DNA from: an uncultured Ruminococcus sp.
GTDB taxonomy: Bacteria > Bacillota > Clostridia > UBA1381
Direction: 5' to 3'
Assembly: GCA_902796445.1 (NCBI GenBank)
Contig: CADBPJ010000306.1
Location: forward strand, 1 to 33,907
Length of the DNA: 33,907 bases
The notes under the pieces are model-generated. The model had not been told where the DNA came from and did not search any database. It was given only the letters and a program-made list of their open reading frames with translations. Position numbers and translations under genes: made by a program. This document shows, piece by piece, positions 23,385 to 30,243 of the stretch; position 1 is the first letter of the stretch, and the number at the start of each line of letters is the position of its first letter.

Positions 23385-24749
23385 ATGAAAAAGTTAATAA
23401 TGATAATATCAATAATACTTTTATTTGTATCTGCCGGAACAGTAAGTGCAAGCGATAATATAAAAGTGGTAATAAACAATAAAGAACTTTACTGTGCAGA
23501 TAAGCCTGTAATTGTAGAGGGAAGAACAATGTTGCCGCTCAGAGCTATTGGTGAAGCGATGGGATGTGAAGTTATTTGGGTAAGTGGTACAAGTACAGCT
23601 AACTTAAAAAATGAATCAACTATTGTCAGTATGCAGATTGGCAATAAGAACATAACAAGAGTTAAAAGAACCAACCAAGAACAAAAACTTTTGCAGACAG
23701 ATGTAGCACCAATGCTTATAAATGATAGAACATATATCCCGGTTCGTGCTTTTGCTGAAGCCTTGGATGCAGTGGTAGGATGGGATGGAACAACAAACAC
23801 AGTAATGATTGTTTATGACACCACTTTAAAATATGCAGGAAATTATGCGGTAGATACATATGCAGGAAATGGTGAAAGACAGAAACATGATAGTGGGTTA
23901 TCAACAATGTCTTTTGTATCGCCTGAAGGAATTTCTGTTAACAGTAGAGGTGACATTCTTGTAGCCGATAGTGGTAAAATCAGAAAACTGTCAAATGGCA
24001 AGAGTGAAACTGTAGAATTTGAACCGGAATATATTACTGCAAATCTTATTCGATGCTATAAAGATGAAATATATGTGTTAACAAATGAATTTCAGAACAC
24101 AGATGGAGTTAAATACTACGGAATTGTTAAGTTGACCAATGCAGGTGCTGAAGGAATATTTGTTACAGAAGCAACATATAGCAAAATCACAGATTTTGAT
24201 ATTTCAAATGATGGAAAATTATATGTAGTCTATAACAATGTAGGTGTGGGTAAAACATATCTTGGACAATTAGATTTAGCAAGTGCAGATATTAACTACA
24301 TCACAGAGTTGGATTCGGGTATCAAAACATTGGCCGTAGATGACAAAGGAAATGTATTTTTAGGAAATACAGTCAAAGGCTCGTTGTATGTGTACAATAT
24401 GTCTACAAAGAGTTTGAAGCTTTTTGCAGGAGCAGATAACAAAACAAAGTTTGTAGATGGACCGAATCCGATGTTCTTTGAACCAAGAAGATTAGATTAT
24501 AAGAACGGATACTTGTATGTTCTTGATTATAATGTACTTAGAAGAGTATCTGTAGACAGTGCATATCAAGCTGTAACAGCAGAGACATTAGCGGGAAAAG
24601 TATCAGTAGAGCAAAATCCCGAAACAATTAATGGAAAAGGTAGTGATATCACTTTTGCACCAAGCTATTTGATGGATTTTGTAGTTACAGATCAGGGTGT
24701 AATTCTTACTGATCCTAAAAATGCGGTATTAAGAATTATACATGAATAA
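23385..24749 (+). CDS. Secreted copper-amine-oxidase-N domain plus beta-propeller protein
   Basis: A 454-residue exported protein. I start at ATG 23385, 9 bases after GAGGTGA; the frame from 23361 has no matching RBS. A signal peptide (MKKLIMIISIILLFVSAGTV, cleaved near VSA) is followed by a copper-amine-oxidase-N1-like domain at about 28-135 (VEGRTMLPLRAIGEAMGCEV and NDRTYIPVRAFAEALDAVVG), which despite its name is a wall or surface module in Clostridia. From about 150 to the end there is an NHL/SMP-30-like beta-propeller with repeats such as PEGISVNSRGDILVADSGKI. The propeller may bind a partner or ligand outside the cell. It follows the kinase by 20 bases and may be part of the same sensory unit. 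Confidence 0.78.
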   Translation: MKKLIMIISIILLFVSAGTVSASDNIKVVINNKELYCADKPVIVEGRTMLPLRAIGEAMGCEVIWVSGTSTANLKNESTIVSMQIGNKNITRVKRTNQEQKLLQTDVAPMLINDRTYIPVRAFAEALDAVVGWDGTTNTVMIVYDTTLKYAGNYAVDTYAGNGERQKHDSGLSTMSFVSPEGISVNSRGDILVADSGKIRKLSNGKSETVEFEPEYITANLIRCYKDEIYVLTNEFQNTDGVKYYGIVKLTNAGAEGIFVTEATYSKITDFDISNDGKLYVVYNNVGVGKTYLGQLDLASADINYITELDSGIKTLAVDDKGNVFLGNTVKGSLYVYNMSTKSLKLFAGADNKTKFVDGPNPMFFEPRRLDYKNGYLYVLDYNVLRRVSVDSAYQAVTAETLAGKVSVEQNPETINGKGSDITFAPSYLMDFVVTDQGVILTDPKNAVLRIIHE

Positions 24750-24760
24750 GATAGGTTTTG

Positions 24761-24791
24761 TATAGCCTTCTGATACTAAAGGAAGGCTATA
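24761..24791 (+). terminator. Hairpin terminator after the propeller gene
   Basis: TATAGCCTTC (24761-24770) and GAAGGCTATA (24782-24791) form a perfect 10-bp stem with an 11-base loop, followed by CTTATTTGT. It ends the long pilus/signalling transcript or attenuates it before the second PP2C. Confidence 0.65.
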
Positions 24792-24817
24792 CTTATTTGT
24801 ACAAGTGGAGGCGTTCT

Positions 24818-25609
24818 ATGAGGGTAAAAACAGCAGTTTGCTCCTCTATTGGAAAAAAGAGAAAAATAAATCAAGATAATTTTTATTTGAACGGATTGCT
24901 TAACGGAAAATACTATTCGCATTTTGATAGTTCGAATTTTTCTTCAAAAAAGGAACAAATATTAGCAGTCTGCGATGGTATGGGCGGAGAAAAACATGGT
25001 GAAATTGCCTCATATATTTCTGCTAAAAAATTAAAGGATTACGATGGCAAATACTCAAATTTATTCAATAGATTTCCGGAACATATTAAGAAATATACCG
25101 AATCGTCTAATAAGGCAATATGTGAGTATATGATGTATCACGGGAATGAACGAATGGGTTCTACCTTTGCTATATTATGTATATCGCCTGAAAATAAGGA
25201 AGCAATTGCAGCAAACCTTGGAGATAGCAAAATATACTATTTTCATGGTAAAAATCTCAAAAAGATATCCGAAGATCATAATCAGGCACAGAGTCTTGTG
25301 AACATGGAAATGATAACAGAAGAAGAAGCAAGGGAACATCCCGGCAAATCAAAATTAACACAGCATTTGGGTATTTTCCCTAATGAGATGTTATTAGAAC
25401 CATACATATCTGAAAATATAATGCTTTCAAAAGGTGATATATTCCTTATATGCAGTGATGGATTGACGGATATGTTGTCAGATGATGAAATCTTTGATTA
25501 TATGAGAACTAAAGAACGATTGAGTAAGAGATGTAAGCAACTGGTAAAAAAAGCAGAGGAAAAGGGCGGGAAGGATAATATAACGGTTATCATTGCGGAA
25601 ATAATATAA
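24818..25609 (+). CDS. Soluble PP2C-family Ser/Thr phosphatase
   Basis: A 263-residue PPM/PP2C phosphatase without membrane segments. I start at ATG 24818 behind GTGGAGG; the longer frame from 24758 runs through the preceding terminator hairpin. Motifs: INQDNFYLNG, CDGMGGEKHGE, NLGDSKIYY, CSDGLTDMLSDDEI and GGKDNITVIIAEI, all as in canonical bacterial PP2C. It is the second such enzyme in the locus and, unlike the first, is cytosolic, so it could act on different substrates or reset the kinase itself. Confidence 0.88.
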   Translation: MRVKTAVCSSIGKKRKINQDNFYLNGLLNGKYYSHFDSSNFSSKKEQILAVCDGMGGEKHGEIASYISAKKLKDYDGKYSNLFNRFPEHIKKYTESSNKAICEYMMYHGNERMGSTFAILCISPENKEAIAANLGDSKIYYFHGKNLKKISEDHNQAQSLVNMEMITEEEAREHPGKSKLTQHLGIFPNEMLLEPYISENIMLSKGDIFLICSDGLTDMLSDDEIFDYMRTKERLSKRCKQLVKKAEEKGGKDNITVIIAEII

Positions 25610-25663
25610 CTTTGTGATATACGAACTAAACAAGTGAACAACATGCTTAGTGCGTATATATTA

Positions 25664-25705
25664 TTTTATCTATTAGGAAATTTTTCAATTTCCTAATAGA
25701 TAAAA
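25664..25705. terminator. Perfect 19-bp stem-loop
   Basis: Two 19-base arms (25664-25682 and 25687-25705) are exact reverse complements around the loop TTTC. It is AT-rich and lacks a following T-run, so it may act as a bidirectional transcription stop or RNA stabiliser. Its last AAAA is shared with the next long stem, so the two folds compete. Confidence 0.55.
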
Positions 25706-25760
25706 AGTCTGCCTATGGGAGTGTAGCGTAGCGAAACGACAATAACGATGGTGACTTTTT
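25702..25760. repeat. Long stem-loop element A upstream of ftsE
   Basis: AAAAAGTC (25702-25709) pairs with GACTTTTT (25753-25760), enclosing a 43-base, more GC-rich core with the motif TAGCGTAGCGA. A T-run of six ends the element, so it could work as a terminator. An element of similar design and core motif lies at 31692-31772. Confidence 0.5.
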
Positions 25761-25794
25761 TATAGAATTATGGGATGAAATTCGAGGTGATTTG

Positions 25795-26484
25795 ATGATT
25801 TGTTTTGATAATGTAAACAAAATATATGAGAATACAGATACTGAGGCATTATCGAATGTGAGCTTCCATATTGATGAGGGAGAATTTGTATTCATAATAG
25901 GACAATCCGGGGCAGGAAAGTCAACGATAACGAAACTTGTTTTGGCAGAAGAAAAGCAAACAAGCGGAGATATTTATGTTGGAGGTGTGGATATTTCTCA
26001 GCTAACAGATAAACAAATTCCATACTATAGAAGGTCATTGGGCGTTGTGTTTCAAGAATTTAGACTGTTGTCAACAAAAAATGTATATAACAACATAGCA
26101 TTTGCATTGAGAGTTAGAGGCGCATCAAATGAGGAAATAAAAGAATTGGTTCCCCAATGGCTTGAACTTGTAAGAATATCTGATAAAGCTAATGCAATGC
26201 CAGATGAATTGTCGGGAGGAGAACGCCAAAGAGTTGCTTTAGCACGTGCAATGGTAAATAACCCTGCTGTATTACTTGCAGATGAGCCGACAGGTAATCT
26301 TGATCCGGTTATGACAGAAGAGATTATGCAGATATTAACGCAAATCAACGAAATGGGTACAACTGTGATTGTGGTTACACACGATATTCATATGGTGAAT
26401 TCTATGAAAAAGAGAGTAATAGAATTAGATAATGGACAAATTGTTAGGGACGAGCATCAGGGAGGTTATCAGTATGAATACTAA
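25795..26484 (+). CDS. ftsE: Cell-division ABC transporter ATPase FtsE
   Basis: A 229-residue ABC ATPase. Walker A GQSGAGKST, signature LSGGERQRVALARA, Walker B VLLADEPTGNLD and the switch histidine in VVTHDIHM are all present. Together with the FtsX-type permease whose gene overlaps its 3' end, it matches FtsE rather than a lipoprotein or macrolide exporter. FtsEX does not move a substrate; it uses ATP to activate a peptidoglycan hydrolase outside the membrane. I start at ATG 25795 behind GAGGTGA; TTG 25792 is also in frame. Confidence 0.93.
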   Translation: MICFDNVNKIYENTDTEALSNVSFHIDEGEFVFIIGQSGAGKSTITKLVLAEEKQTSGDIYVGGVDISQLTDKQIPYYRRSLGVVFQEFRLLSTKNVYNNIAFALRVRGASNEEIKELVPQWLELVRISDKANAMPDELSGGERQRVALARAMVNNPAVLLADEPTGNLDPVMTEEIMQILTQINEMGTTVIVVTHDIHMVNSMKKRVIELDNGQIVRDEHQGGYQYEY

Positions 26485-27370
26485 TTTGAAAAAGTACATT
26501 TCCTTTGTAAATGATGCCATTGAAGGACTGTGGTTTAACAGAAATGTAGTAATATCAACCATTATAATTGTTGTATCGAGCTTATGTTTGTTCGGTACAT
26601 ATATTGCATTTTCTTCCAATGTATCTTATATAAGCAATCAATTTCGAGATCAATATGCTGTTTCTGCATATTTAGAAAAGGGTACACCGGAAGAAAGGGT
26701 AGTAGAGATACAGGATGAAATTAACAAATTAAATAATATAGCTACAGTTAAGTTTATTTCGGAAACAGATGCATTAACTGAATGTAAAAAAATGTTTGGT
26801 AAAGATTACGATTTTTTAAATGGATTAGAAGAAGATAATCCATTAAGAGCGTCTTTTGAAATAACATTAAAAGATATATCAAAAGCAAGTGTTACATCGG
26901 ATGAGTTGTCAAAAATTATTGATGTATCATGGGTGAAAAACAATCAGGATTTAGTAACTCAAATATTGGAGGTTACTAATGCACTAAAACGCGGAAGTAT
27001 GCTTTTAATGCTTGTATTTGCAATAATATCAATATTTATTATATCAAATACAATTAAAATATCAGTATCCTCTCGAAAGGATGATATCTTAACTATGCGT
27101 TATGTTGGAGCTACAAACGACTATATAATATGTCCGTTTGTGATTGAAGGAATAATTATAGGATTAATAGGAGCAGTTATTGGTTTTATTTGTGTAACTT
27201 TAGGGTATGCATATTGTTCCGGTGCTGTCATGAAATATACTGCAGGAATTGTAGATGTATATAAAACACATGAGATTGTGATTAAGCTGTTTGCTCTTTC
27301 AATCTTTTTCGGGTTCTTTATAGGCATGACAGGAAGCGTATATTCTGTGAAAAGATACATAAAAGCATAG
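26474..27370 (+). CDS. ftsX: Cell-division permease-like protein FtsX
   Basis: A 298-residue membrane protein. The ATG at 26474 follows GGAGG at 26461-26465 and overlaps the end of ftsE by 11 bases; the frame from 26432 is an extension without an RBS. A first membrane helix (about 22-45) is followed by an extracellular loop of about 110 residues (YAVSAYLEKGTPEERVVEIQ onward), and then three more helices, the standard FtsX topology. The extracellular loop is the part that contacts the hydrolase, which here is most likely the NlpC/P60 protein encoded 12 bases downstream. Confidence 0.92.
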   Translation: MNTNLKKYISFVNDAIEGLWFNRNVVISTIIIVVSSLCLFGTYIAFSSNVSYISNQFRDQYAVSAYLEKGTPEERVVEIQDEINKLNNIATVKFISETDALTECKKMFGKDYDFLNGLEEDNPLRASFEITLKDISKASVTSDELSKIIDVSWVKNNQDLVTQILEVTNALKRGSMLLMLVFAIISIFIISNTIKISVSSRKDDILTMRYVGATNDYIICPFVIEGIIIGLIGAVIGFICVTLGYAYCSGAVMKYTAGIVDVYKTHEIVIKLFALSIFFGFFIGMTGSVYSVKRYIKA

Positions 27371-27382
27371 CGGAGGGAGAAA

Positions 27383-28432
27383 ATGAAAAAGAAATTTATA
27401 TGTAGTGTAATGGCAATCGTGTTTGTTTTATTTAATCTTACCGTTAATGCAGAAGAGGTTGTGGTTCTCGAAGCTCAGCTAACTGCAAAAAATGCGGAGA
27501 TAACATCGATTAGCAACGAAATAAAAGACAAAGAGAGTCAGAAAAAAGAATTGGAAAAGAGTATTCTTGCAACGAATGAGGATTTGAGCAAGCTGCAGAT
27601 ACAACTTGATGAATTGCAAATGAAAATTGATAGCGTCTCAACTGAATTAGATGAAGCACAGAAAAAAGAAGATGCCAAAAAAGAAGTATTCTTCAAAAGG
27701 TTGATTGTTATGTATGAAAAGGGTAATGTTGCATACATAGAAGCATTCTTGGAATCTAAGAATATTATGGAAATGACTAAGCGAACAGAATACATAAGGC
27801 AGATTTCGGAAAATGACCGAAGAATTTTCAATGAATTTGTAGAAGCGAAGGCAGAAGTGGAAGGCAGAAAAAAGGAACTTGATGATATATCTGCTGAATA
27901 TAACGCACAAAAAGAAGAATATGACTTGCAGATTAACGAAGCAAGTGAGGAAATTGAGACTATTGAGCAGAAAATAAAACAAAAGAAAGATGCTTTAAAA
28001 AACCTAAACTCTGAAAAAAATGAAATAGAAAAGAAACTGTATAAGAAAACATTTGCAGGTAAAGTATTTGAAGAAGGTGAAAAATATCTTGGTTTTCCAT
28101 ACGTGTGGGGTGGTTCTACACCGGAAACATCGTTTGATTGTTCGGGATTTGTATGTTGGACATATACTCATTCAGGTGTATATAATTTACCAAGAACAAC
28201 AGCACAAGGAATATATAATCAATGTAAAAAGATCACAGAATCGGAAGCAGGACCGGGAGATCTAATATTTTTTGAAGGTACATATAATTCACCGCATGAG
28301 CCTGTAACACATATAGGAATATATGCAGGTAATGGAAAAATGCTCCATTGTGGAAATCCAATTCAATATACAAGTACTCAAACAGCTTATTGGAAATCAC
28401 ATTTTTATGCATATGGCAGATTAGAAAAATAG
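27383..28432 (+). CDS. Coiled-coil NlpC/P60 peptidoglycan endopeptidase (FtsEX partner)
   Basis: A 349-residue exported hydrolase. The signal peptide covers residues 1-23 (ending NLTVNA). Residues about 25-220 form two long coiled-coil arms, with the conserved hinge block FFKRLIVMYEKGNVAYIEAF, as in PcsB and CwlO. The NlpC/P60 domain (about 228-349) has the catalytic C253 in SFDCSGFVCW and H310 in VTHIGIYAGN. It should cut peptide cross-links or stems in peptidoglycan when FtsEX relieves the coiled-coil inhibition. Strong RBS (GGAGGGAG) and the 12-base spacing place it in the ftsEX operon. PcsB uses a CHAP domain and CwlO uses NlpC/P60, so this resembles the CwlO type. Confidence 0.9.
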   Translation: MKKKFICSVMAIVFVLFNLTVNAEEVVVLEAQLTAKNAEITSISNEIKDKESQKKELEKSILATNEDLSKLQIQLDELQMKIDSVSTELDEAQKKEDAKKEVFFKRLIVMYEKGNVAYIEAFLESKNIMEMTKRTEYIRQISENDRRIFNEFVEAKAEVEGRKKELDDISAEYNAQKEEYDLQINEASEEIETIEQKIKQKKDALKNLNSEKNEIEKKLYKKTFAGKVFEEGEKYLGFPYVWGGSTPETSFDCSGFVCWTYTHSGVYNLPRTTAQGIYNQCKKITESEAGPGDLIFFEGTYNSPHEPVTHIGIYAGNGKMLHCGNPIQYTSTQTAYWKSHFYAYGRLEK

Positions 28433-28447
28433 AAGAGGGATGTAGTT

Positions 28448-28939
28448 ATGAGTATAGAGATAGTTAATGATGATATATGTAATGCAGATTGTGATGTGAT
28501 TGTGAACGCAGCAAACGGAATAGGCTTTATGGGAGGGGTTTTGGGATGGTTTATTAAATTCTCAGGAGTTTCTGAAAGCATCAATTATAATACCAAAGGC
28601 AAAGTTGAAAGAGAAGCATGCATGAAGTGCCTAAAGCATTATATAATAGGATATATGCCTGGAGATATATATGTGACTAAAGGATATAATTTGAAATGTA
28701 AATATATATTTCATGCTGTTACAATGTGGTTTCCTGGTACTTTTTCAACTAAAAGAACTATTAAGAAACTTGTACCGAAAATACTGAATACAGCAAAAGA
28801 ATATGGAGCATCAACTGTTGCAATTCCTCTGCTGGGTACAGGAGTAGGTCATCTTAAAACAGAAGATGTAATGAAAATATATAATTCAACATTTGACAAA
28901 TCCGAACTTGATGTGAAAATATATGTGATGAATAAATAG
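28448..28939 (+). CDS. Macro-domain protein
   Basis: A 163-residue single-domain macro protein. The ADP-ribose-binding features are VIVNAANGIGFMGGVLG (Asn-Ala-Ala-Asn plus the glycine loop) and IPLLGTGVGHL. Macro domains bind or hydrolyse ADP-ribose derivatives such as ADP-ribosylated proteins or O-acetyl-ADP-ribose. The glycine loop is FMGGVLGWF where many enzymes have GGGVDGAI, so activity may differ. It starts 15 bases after the NlpC/P60 stop with a GAGGG ribosome binding site, so it is likely in the same transcript, though no functional link to FtsEX is known to me. Confidence 0.85.
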   Translation: MSIEIVNDDICNADCDVIVNAANGIGFMGGVLGWFIKFSGVSESINYNTKGKVEREACMKCLKHYIIGYMPGDIYVTKGYNLKCKYIFHAVTMWFPGTFSTKRTIKKLVPKILNTAKEYGASTVAIPLLGTGVGHLKTEDVMKIYNSTFDKSELDVKIYVMNK

Positions 28940-29100
28940 AAGAGAAAAAGGTGGGAGTGAAAGGGGCAATCCCTCATTTTGTGTAAACCTCAAATTGAGC
29001 TCCAAAATGATCATATGATCTAAGTAAATTCTCAGGGTTGGAAGCCAGATTTAGGCTTTCACCCTTAGTCAACCCTAGTCAAGTGGGGGGTATATTTGTA
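28940..29100. other. Intergenic junction with repeats before the mobile remnant
   Basis: No gene seen. The region holds a short AGGG/CCCT hairpin (28962-28974), a 12-bp palindrome GATCATATGATC (29009-29020), AGGGTTG/CAACCCT arms enclosing an AAGCC/GGCTT hairpin (about 29034-29076), and a tandem TAGTCAA-CCC-TAGTCAA. It probably contains the end of the ftsEX transcript, the end of the minus-strand gene and possibly an old element boundary. Confidence 0.4.
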
Positions 29101-29835
29101 TCAATTTGTTGTATTTGAAAATTCATCTAAAAAATCGACAAAATTTTCATCAGAAATTTCCCCATTTCTAAATTTAATACGGTTTTCTTTTAGCAGGGTT
29201 AATTTTTCAGTTAACTCTGCTTTTTCTTGTGCATCCTTGGCTTTGGACTTTTTGTAGTATAAAGATTGATAAATCTTTTCATATTTGGCAAGGGTTTCGT
29301 TGGCTCTTACCTTATCTGCAAATTGTTTTTTAGCACCAATCTGTCTGCAGGTTTTGCCGTTTTTGAAAATTCTATCACAATATAATACACCTGTATGATG
29401 CCCGATAAAAAATTGCTTGCAATTCGGACATTTTACAATTGGAATATTATAGCGAATAGCATACATAGCCTCGAGAAATAGTATAGCAGAAAAAGAATGT
29501 ACAATATAAGTATCTAACATCCCTACCATTCCATCAGGCAAAACCATAGGTTTGGTGATACATTCAGAATATCCGTTGTGTGATTTAATTTGTTCATCGC
29601 ACCATAAGTAAGCCTGAACTTTTTTCTCATTATCCTTTTCGGAAAAACATTTTTCGAGTATATAGTTTGCGTCTTTTTGATAATCACTAAAATTTAAATC
29701 CGGAAAGAAGGACGATACAGTGAGCCAATCACCCACAGAAATGTTATATATACAGTGACCGAGCGGAACTGTATATGTACCTACACTTGTTTCAACCTCC
29801 ATTATTTCATTAAAAAATGATACTTTAATGTCCAT
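29101..29835 (-). CDS. Zinc-ribbon protein, DUF6076-like
   Basis: A 244-residue cytosolic protein. The centre has CPNCKQFFIGHHTGVLYCDR followed by GKTCRQIGAKKQF (about residues 148-180), a four-cysteine ribbon of a type I associate with DUF6076 and with proteins carried next to mobile elements in Clostridia. The rest is helical, and the C-terminal 60 residues are charged. No enzyme motif is seen; a nucleic-acid-binding or regulatory role is possible but unproved. The start is supported by GGAGG. It is divergent from a small ORF and serine recombinase, and its promoter overlaps theirs, so it may control them. Confidence 0.65.
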   Translation of the reverse strand: MDIKVSFFNEIMEVETSVGTYTVPLGHCIYNISVGDWLTVSSFFPDLNFSDYQKDANYILEKCFSEKDNEKKVQAYLWCDEQIKSHNGYSECITKPMVLPDGMVGMLDTYIVHSFSAILFLEAMYAIRYNIPIVKCPNCKQFFIGHHTGVLYCDRIFKNGKTCRQIGAKKQFADKVRANETLAKYEKIYQSLYYKKSKAKDAQEKAELTEKLTLLKENRIKFRNGEISDENFVDFLDEFSNTTN

Positions 29836-29858
29836 AAAACAACCTCCAAAAATAAAAC

Positions 29859-29887
29859 GATATATTTTGTAAAATATCTCTTGACAA
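29859..29887 (-). promoter_or_regulatory. Minus-strand promoter of the zinc-ribbon gene
   Basis: TTGTCA (29882-29887) and TATATC (29859-29864) are separated by 17 bases on the minus strand. The -35 box is almost the same double-stranded hexamer as the -35 box of the plus-strand promoter, so the two promoters exclude each other. Confidence 0.55.
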
Positions 29888-29916
29888 ATATGTTTGATTA
29901 TGTTAGAATAATTCTA
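29881..29916 (+). promoter_or_regulatory. Plus-strand promoter and palindromic operator of the recombinase unit
   Basis: TTGACA (29881-29886) and TAGAAT (29904-29909) are separated by exactly 17 bases. The -10 box is the left half of a perfect 13-base palindrome, TAGAATAATTCTA (29904-29916), well placed for a repressor. Confidence 0.7.
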
Positions 29917-30010
29917 CTGAATATAAATTGAAAACTATTCTTGAAAATATTATAACATATAACAGCAAAGAATGCAAGAATAATTTTTTGTTTTGAAAGG
30001 AGGTTAAAGC

Positions 30011-30169
30011 ATGGCAAGAATTGAGAAAGAAATACCTGTAAAAAGAGTGCAATTTACATTTGAGGGAAATGAAGACGATGTTGTTACTTTTATGAGGGCG
30101 GCAGCATTTGAATATTTGCTGTCAAATCTTGCACAGGCTGAGGATGAAATGCACAAAACGAGTGCTTAA
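30011..30169 (+). CDS. Small acidic protein of unknown function (52 aa)
   Basis: This short gene has an excellent RBS (AAAGGAGGTTA) before the ATG at 30011. It encodes 52 residues beginning MARIEKEIPVKRVQFTFEGN, with a beta-like first half and a helical second half (RAAAFEYLLSNLAQAEDEM). I do not recognise a family. It is the first gene after the recombinase-unit promoter and lies 74 bases before the serine recombinase, the position where accessory or control proteins of such elements are often found. Confidence 0.55.
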   Translation: MARIEKEIPVKRVQFTFEGNEDDVVTFMRAAAFEYLLSNLAQAEDEMHKTSA

Positions 30170-30243
30170 CTTTGGTTGGCTTTGATGAATGGATATTAAA
30201 GACAATATGTGATATTGTTTGTGTGAAACGGAGGTGAGAATAA

